Below, piece by piece: positions 59,250 through 64,000 of a stretch of DNA of 64,000 bases. Each line of letters starts with the position of its first letter. Positions within the stretch are counted from its first letter, which is position 1. The DNA comes from JAWKSY01 sp041402125 (GTDB taxonomy: Bacteria > Planctomycetota > GCA-002687715 > DRQF01). Location of the stretch: positions 310,001-374,000 of the forward strand of contig JAWKSY010000003.1 of assembly GCA_041402125.1 (NCBI GenBank), given 5' to 3'. The notes below the pieces were generated by a model. It did no database searches. It had not been told where the DNA came from and saw nothing but the letters and a program-made list of their open reading frames with translations. A program made the translations under genes and the position numbers.

Positions 59250-59409
59250 CGGGATCGCGCGGTCTTTTCGCCATTCTGGCGCCCCGCCGTCGTCCCAGGG
59301 GGACGCACGGCGCGCCCTGGCGACCCCGGGACGCCCGAGACAGGATGTCCGGGGAGGCCGCGCGCCGGGATCACCCCGCCGCGCCGCCCGCTCCGAAGAG
59401 GATCGCTCC

Positions 59410-61021
59410 ATGAAGAGTCGCCGGCTCCGCGGCCCCGCTTCGCTGCTGACCGCCCTCTGGTTCCTCCTCGCCCCCGGGCTCGCGGCCCAGGAGGAGGCTC
59501 CGTCGCGGCCCGAGCCCGCCCCGGCCCCGGCCCCGGTCGAGCCGCGCCTCGGCGCGCTCTACCGCTACGACATCAAGGTCTTCGCGCGGGGAGCCGAGGG
59601 GAAGCTCGAGACCGAGCCGCTCGCCCTCCATTTCCCGGGACGCGAGGTCCCGGCCCCCGCCGACGAGGCCTGGCACCGCTCCCAGCTCGACGGGATGATC
59701 GAGGCCGAACTCGACTTCGCCGCCGTCCTCTTCGCCGGCCGCGGCGCGGCCGGACACGGCGAGGACGGACTGCGCGCCCTGATGGCGGCCCGGACCGGGA
59801 TCGAGGAGCTGGGCGGAGAGCCGCCGCTCCTCGCGCTCGTGATCGACACCGAGCGCCTCCTCGCCCCGGGAGTCGACGAGGCCGGACGCGATCTCGATCC
59901 CGCCCACGTGGCCGGGCGCCTCGACGGCGTCATCCGCGACTTCTTCGCCATCGTCCCGCCCGAGGCCCGCCTCCGGCTCGACGACTTCGAGGTGGTCTTC
60001 GTCGGCCCCTCGTTCGGCGTGCCCCACGCCCGCGACGTCTTCGAGTCGCTGGACGGCCGCGGATCCCCGGCGACCGCGGGCGCCGATCGCCGCAAGATCT
60101 TCTTCGTCGCCGAGCGCTCTCGGCAGGCGCGCCGACCGGCGACCTACGATGCCGACGCGGCGCTCATGGGGCCGCGCGGCGACACCGTCGTCCGCTTCCT
60201 CGGCCCCGGCTACGACGACTCGCAGATCCCCGGTCGCGGGAATCCGCTCCGCCACCGGGAGGACACGCGCTTCTTCGCCTGGTCCTTCGACCGCGTCCTC
60301 CTCGCGGCGCCGACGCTGGTCGTGATCGACTGGAACGACTTCCGGGCCAGGGAACGGGCATCGCGCCTCCGAGGAGTACGGGAAGGCCTACGTCGAGGTG
60401 ACGCGCCGTTACAAGAAGCGCCTCGTCGGTCGCGTCGTGCCCGATCCCTCGCGGCCGGTCCGCCTCGCCTACCCCGACCCGGTCCCCCGCCCCGACACCG
60501 GCTGGTTCACGCCCTCTCCCGATCGGAGCGAGGTCGCCTTCGCGAGCGACGGGCGCGGCGGGCTGCTCGGCGAGGGCCTCCGCCTGGCGCGTGCCCGACG
60601 GCCCCTTCCGCTTTCGCGCGTTCCTCGACCGGCCGGCCGTGACGAGCCTGGGCCCCGGCGTCCGCTACCTCTACTTCGGCGTCGCCGACGAGTTCGCGAG
60701 CCGCGTCGCCGGCCCCTCGAGATCGAGCTCGACTGCGTCGACGCCGGCGGCGTGGAGATCGCGCTGCAGTACGACGCCTGGGACCGCTCCGGAACGCTGG
60801 ACGGTCGCTACAAGAAGGCCCCCGCGCACCGCTGCGGGGAGCTGCCGCGACGTCGACGCCTCGTCTGGACCCTCCCCGACGCCCGCTTCTCGAACCGCCA
60901 GAACGGCGGCAGCGACTTCCGTCTCTCCGTCCGCGGCGCCGACCTCGAGATCCTCGGAGTCAAGGTCCGGCGGCTCGATAAGACCGAGCTCGAGCGACCG
61001 GCCCTTCGGGTCGAGGACTGA
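59410..61021 (+). pseudogene. GH99-like/DUF5010-type secreted protein, broken by several frameshifts
   Basis: A signal peptide (MKSRRLRGPASLLTALWFLLAPGLAA) opens a protein that follows the GH99/GH71-like TIM-barrel scheme: LYRYDIKVFARG, DGMIEAELDFAAVLFAG, PPLLALVIDTERLL, FLGPGYDDSQIPGRGN and VVIDWNDF. Reading frames then change. The expected WNDF...GTGIAPSEEYGKAY needs a missing base near 60347 and another near 60366. RLA/RVPDGPFRFRAFLDRP needs an extra C removed near 60586. GP/LEIELDC needs a missing C near 60715. The rest reads to the stop at 61021 with sensible beta-strand sequence (GGVEIALQYDAWDRSG, GSDFRLSVRGADLEIL). Either a decaying gene or clustered sequencing errors. Confidence 0.7.
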
Positions 61022-61058
61022 CGCCCGGTCACCGCCCCGACAGCAGGAGCCGATCCAA

Positions 61059-61554
61059 ATGCTAGTACGGTGCCAGTCACCGGATGAGCATCCCCACGAT
61101 CACCGCCGCGACGTCGAGCGCTGATTCGCGGGATGCTCATCCGGTGACTGGCACCGTACTAGCATTCTTCTTCGCGCCCCCCGGGTCGCGCGGCTCGAGG
61201 CGACGACACGCAGCCGGTCTCCCGATGAGCGAGCGGTCGAGAGCCGGTCCGGATGCACGTACGGTGCCAGTCACCCGATGTGCATCCCCTCGATCGCCGC
61301 CGCGACGTCGAGAGCTGGTTCGCGGGATGCTCATCCGGTGACTGGCACCGTACTATCATTCTTCTTCGCGCCCCCCGGGTCGCGCGGCTCGAGGCGACGA
61401 CACGCAGCCGGTCTCCCGATGAGCGAGCGGTCGAGAGCCGGTCCGGACGCACGTACGGTGCCAGTCACCCGATGTGCATCCCCTCGATCGCCGCCGCGAC
61501 GTCGAGGAGAGTCGGTTCGCGGGATGCACATCGGGTGACTGGCACCGTACGCAT
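61059..61554. repeat. Three long palindromes (copies C, D, E) at an exact 194-bp period
   Basis: Left arms begin at 61059, 61253 and 61447, precisely 194 bp apart. C: 36-bp perfect arms (61059-61094, 61130-61165). D: 36-bp arms with five mismatches (61253-61288, 61324-61359). E: 31-bp perfect arms (61452-61482, 61521-61551). All share GTACGGTGCCAGTCACC. The spacers between hairpins are near identical (61165-61252 versus 61359-61446), showing tandem duplication of a module that includes unrelated flanking DNA. No gene is present in 61022-61578. Confidence 0.95.
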
Positions 61555-61578
61555 CTTCCGCGCGAGAGGCCGGAACGT

Positions 61579-61616
61579 GAAGAAGGGGGAGCGGCCCGGG
61601 CCGCTCCCCCTTCTTC
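61579..61616. terminator. Perfect 19-bp stem terminator
   Basis: A 38-nt perfect palindrome centred on CCCGGG, with GAAGAAGGGGG at its start and CCCCCTTCTTC at its end, 25 nt before the adhesin stop. It would end transcription from both sides. Confidence 0.8.
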
Positions 61617-61640
61617 ATCGGGTCTCGAGTCTCGCTGCGA

Positions 61641-64000
61641 TCAGCGGTTCGAGGCCGCGCGGCTCCGGGCGTCGCGCATCTCCTCGGCCGTCTTCATCAT
61701 CCAGCCCATCCGCTCCGCCGTCTGGCGGTTCGGGGTGCCGTCAGCGTTGAGGGTGCCGTTCTCGATGAGGAGCGGACGCAGCGGGTGCTGCGGCGCGAGG
61801 AAGGGACGATCGCTGACCGTCGGCTTGAAGTGGGTGTTCGGGGCGATCGGGTCGTAGCCCGAGAAGCCGCGACGCACGCCGAAGATCGTCCACGAGAACT
61901 CCGCCGTGCTCCGGCCCCCCATCAGCTCGCGCACGATGAAGGTCGAGGGCGTCAGCGAATCGCGGACGACGAACACGCCGTTGCACTCGTCGAGCGGCGT
62001 CACCTGGACGGTGAGGCCCTGCTCCATCGCCACGAGCGCGAAGCTCTCCGGCACGCTCACGACGACCTCGCCGTTGACCAGCTTGGCGGTGCCGCGGGCG
62101 TAGACCGCGCTCTCCGGACCCTCGAGGCAGACGTAGTTGATCTGCTTGTCAAGGTCGAAGGGGTGCGGGTGCGTGAACATCTTGGTGGTGCCCATCACGG
62201 TGCCGGTGCTGCCGACGAGGCTGATCACCGGCGTGCCGCCGTCGAGGACCTCGACGAGGCCGGCGTCGGTGGCGCCCGAGGCGGTGTCGAAGCCGGCGGA
62301 GACGAGGCGGTTCGTGGCGGTGTCGTCGAAGATGTCGATGCGACCGCCGTCGGCGTCCGCCGTCATCACGGCGAGGGTGCCCATGGCGCCGTCCTCGACC
62401 GCGACGCGACCCGCGCTCGCGGCGACGACGTCACCGGAGGCGACGACGTCTCCGGCCGCGCCGTCGATCGTGACCATTCCCGTGCCGTCCGTGGCGGTGA
62501 TCATCGCGGTGGACGAATCGAGGCTGACGACGTTCGTACCGCCGTCGGTCGCGCTGACGACGCCGGTCGCGCCGTTGATCGTCGCCGAGGCGGTGCCGTT
62601 GGTCGCCGTCACGGTGCCCGAGGCCGAGGCGATCGTCACCGTGTTGGTGCCGTCCGTCGCGGTGACCGCGCCGGTCGCGCCGTCGAGGGTGACGCTGTTG
62701 GCGCCGGTCGAGGCGACGATGCTGCCCGACACGTTGATGCCGCCGGTGGTCGGATCGAGGGTGATCGTGTTCGTGCCGTCGGTCGCCGAGATGACGCCCG
62801 TCGATCCGTTCAGGGTCACCATTCCCGTGCCGTCCGTCGCGGTGACGACCGCGGTCGCGGCGTCGAGCGACACCGTGTTCGTGCCGCCGTCCGTGGCCGA
62901 GACGAGGCCCGTCGCTCCGAGGGAGGACATCGCGGTTCCGTCCGTCGCGCTGACCGCGGTCGAGGACAGGGTCGCGGTGTTCGAACCGTCGGTGGCGGTG
63001 ACGCTGCCGGTGCCGCTCATCATCGCGGTGTTCGTGCCGTCGGTGGCGGTGACGCTACCGGTGCCGTTCATCATCGCGGTGTTCGTGCCGTCGGTGACGG
63101 TCACGGTGCCGGCGGCGGCGACGGTGGCGGTGTTGGTCCCGTCCGTCGCGGAGAGCGTGCCGGCCGCGGCCGAGGCCGAGACGGTCGTCGTCGCGCCGTC
63201 GGTACCGCTGAACGAGCCGGCCGCGCCGTCGAGGGTGGCCGAGGCGGTCCCGTCGGTCGCGATGACCGTCGCGGCGCCGATGCCGTCCAGCTCGACGCTG
63301 TTCGTGCCGTCAGTGGTCTCGACCGTGCCGTCGGTCAGATCGGCGTCGATCGTGTTCGTGCCGTCCGTGATCGACAGCATGCCCGTTCCCGCCAGCGAGG
63401 CGGCGGTCGTGCCGTCGGTCGCCGAGAGCGTGCCGTTGCCGTTCAGCGTGGCCGAGTTCGCGCCGTCGGTCGCCATCACGGTGCCGGCGACCGCGTCGCT
63501 GGTCAGGGTGTTCGTGCCGTCGGTGGCGACGACGGTGGCCGCCGCGCCGTCGAGGGTGACGCTGCTCGTGCCGTTGGTCGCCGTCACGGTGGCGCCGCCG
63601 ATGCCGTCCAGCTCGACGCTGTTCGTGCCGTCGGTGGTCTCGACCGTGCCGTCCGTGAGGTCGGCGTCGATCGTGTTCGTGCCGTCCGTGATCGACAGCA
63701 TGCCGGTGCCGGCGAGCGAGGCCGCGGTCGTCCCGTTGGTCGCGGAGAGCGTTCCGTTGCCGTTCACCGTCGCGGAGTTGGCGCCGTCCGTGGCCGACAC
63801 CGTGCCCGCCACCGCGTCCGCGGTGATGGTGTTGGTGCCGTTGGTCGCGGTCGCCGAGGCGTTGGCGCCGTCGAGGACGACGCTGTTCGGCGCGCCGTCA
63901 CCGGCGGTGATCGTGCCGGCCGCGTTGAGCGCCGCGGTGTTCAGGGCGCCGGAGAGGTCGACGTTGCCGGTCGCGCCGCCGAGCTTGACGCCGACGTTGC
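61641..64000 (-). CDS. Repetitive solenoid adhesin/fibre protein, C-terminal part (5' end outside window)
   Basis: Open to the window edge, so the N-terminus is missing. More than 700 residues are visible. Nearly all are an about 18-residue repeat of the form VTATDGTNTVTLDGATGA, with Thr, Asp, Gly and Ala at fixed places, as in beta-solenoid fibres. A block of about 107 residues is duplicated (63812 down to about 63490, and again to about 63220). The last 190 residues are non-repetitive: HPHPFDLDKQINYVCLEGPESAVYARG, VSVPESFALVAMEQGLTVQVTPLDECNGVFVV and a Trp/Arg-rich end. This tail resembles C-terminal domains of tail-fibre-like surface proteins. It is probably a surface fibre; direction of export unknown. 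Confidence 0.8.
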   Translation of the reverse strand, partial: NVGVKLGGATGNVDLSGALNTAALNAAGTITAGDGAPNSVVLDGANASATATNGTNTITADAVAGTVSATDGANSATVNGNGTLSATNGTTAASLAGTGMLSITDGTNTIDADLTDGTVETTDGTNSVELDGIGGATVTATNGTSSVTLDGAAATVVATDGTNTLTSDAVAGTVMATDGANSATLNGNGTLSATDGTTAASLAGTGMLSITDGTNTIDADLTDGTVETTDGTNSVELDGIGAATVIATDGTASATLDGAAGSFSGTDGATTTVSASAAAGTLSATDGTNTATVAAAGTVTVTDGTNTAMMNGTGSVTATDGTNTAMMSGTGSVTATDGSNTATLSSTAVSATDGTAMSSLGATGLVSATDGGTNTVSLDAATAVVTATDGTGMVTLNGSTGVISATDGTNTITLDPTTGGINVSGSIVASTGANSVTLDGATGAVTATDGTNTVTIASASGTVTATNGTASATINGATGVVSATDGGTNVVSLDSSTAMITATDGTGMVTIDGAAGDVVASGDVVAASAGRVAVEDGAMGTLAVMTADADGGRIDIFDDTATNRLVSAGFDTASGATDAGLVEVLDGGTPVISLVGSTGTVMGTTKMFTHPHPFDLDKQINYVCLEGPESAVYARGTAKLVNGEVVVSVPESFALVAMEQGLTVQVTPLDECNGVFVVRDSLTPSTFIVRELMGGRSTAEFSWTIFGVRRGFSGYDPIAPNTHFKPTVSDRPFLAPQHPLRPLLIENGTLNADGTPNRQTAERMGWMMKTAEEMRDARSRAASNR

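Overview
The window is a roughly 70% GC bacterial chromosome segment with no rRNA, tRNA, phage or insertion sequence that I can recognise. The best guess is a flagellated member of the Planctomycetota or a close relative. The reasons are the mix of Ser/Thr kinases and FHA proteins, a CRTAC1/ASPIC-type FG-GAP lipoprotein, many secreted orphan proteins with SdrD-like, beta-propeller or HEAT domains, a DUF6677-like small membrane protein, and a three-gene sdhC-A-B operon. This rests on gene content, not on a marker gene. Almost every intact gene shows near-saturated GC at third codon positions, and many neighbours overlap by 1 or 4 nt (ATGA, GTGA, TGATG), so operons are compact.

Layout. 1-10040 (+): end of ftsK, a membrane FtsK-like protein without a motor, rimO-pgsA-pgpA, a SpoIIE-type (pseudo)phosphatase, and mazG-like/priA. 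10041-10270: a long palindrome. 10271-15128: HEAT lipoprotein and YbgC-type thioesterase (-), two small membrane proteins (+), then dprA and a beta-propeller protein (-). 15129-15872: a second palindrome set between tandem arrays. 15873-18489 (-): flagellin and a two-TM orphan. 18646-23226 (+): folC, moxR, tsaE-tsaB-tsaD. 23234-24715 (-): glgA. 24880-28044 (+): FG-GAP lipoprotein, GroES-like, FabZ-like, 2Fe-2S ferredoxin. 28055-32256 (-): MDR dehydrogenase, Leu/Glu-type dehydrogenase, DUF309, lipoprotein, queC. 32388-36813: parA, TPR protein, lysS. 36898-41938 (-): a GT4-acidic linker-GT28 fusion and an FHA-pseudokinase. 42123-44530: HEAT/STN-like protein with a small overlapping ORF, DUF2203, DinB-like. 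44671-48066 (-): sdhCAB, with sdhA split by a frameshift. 48452-52658: radical SAM protein, aconitase-family hydro-lyase, small membrane protein. 52762-57157 (-): twin Ser/Thr kinases, ferredoxin, SdrD-like secreted protein. 57310-61021 (+): degenerate amidohydrolase, membrane orphan, and a GH99-like gene broken by about four indels. 61022-61640: three palindromes at an exact 194-bp period. 61641-64000 (-): a solenoid adhesin running off the edge.

Housekeeping functions dominate: chromosome segregation, t6A and tRNA modification, phospholipids, folate, respiration, replication restart. The unusual material falls in two groups. One is a family of long palindromes sharing the core GTACGGTGCCAGTCACC, with tandem arrays grown from their ends. 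The other is a set of proteins that keep a fold but have lost its catalytic part: the motorless FtsK, the phosphatase, the FHA-kinase and the amidohydrolase. Frameshifts in sdhA and the GH99-like gene fall in short C/G runs and may be assembly errors.
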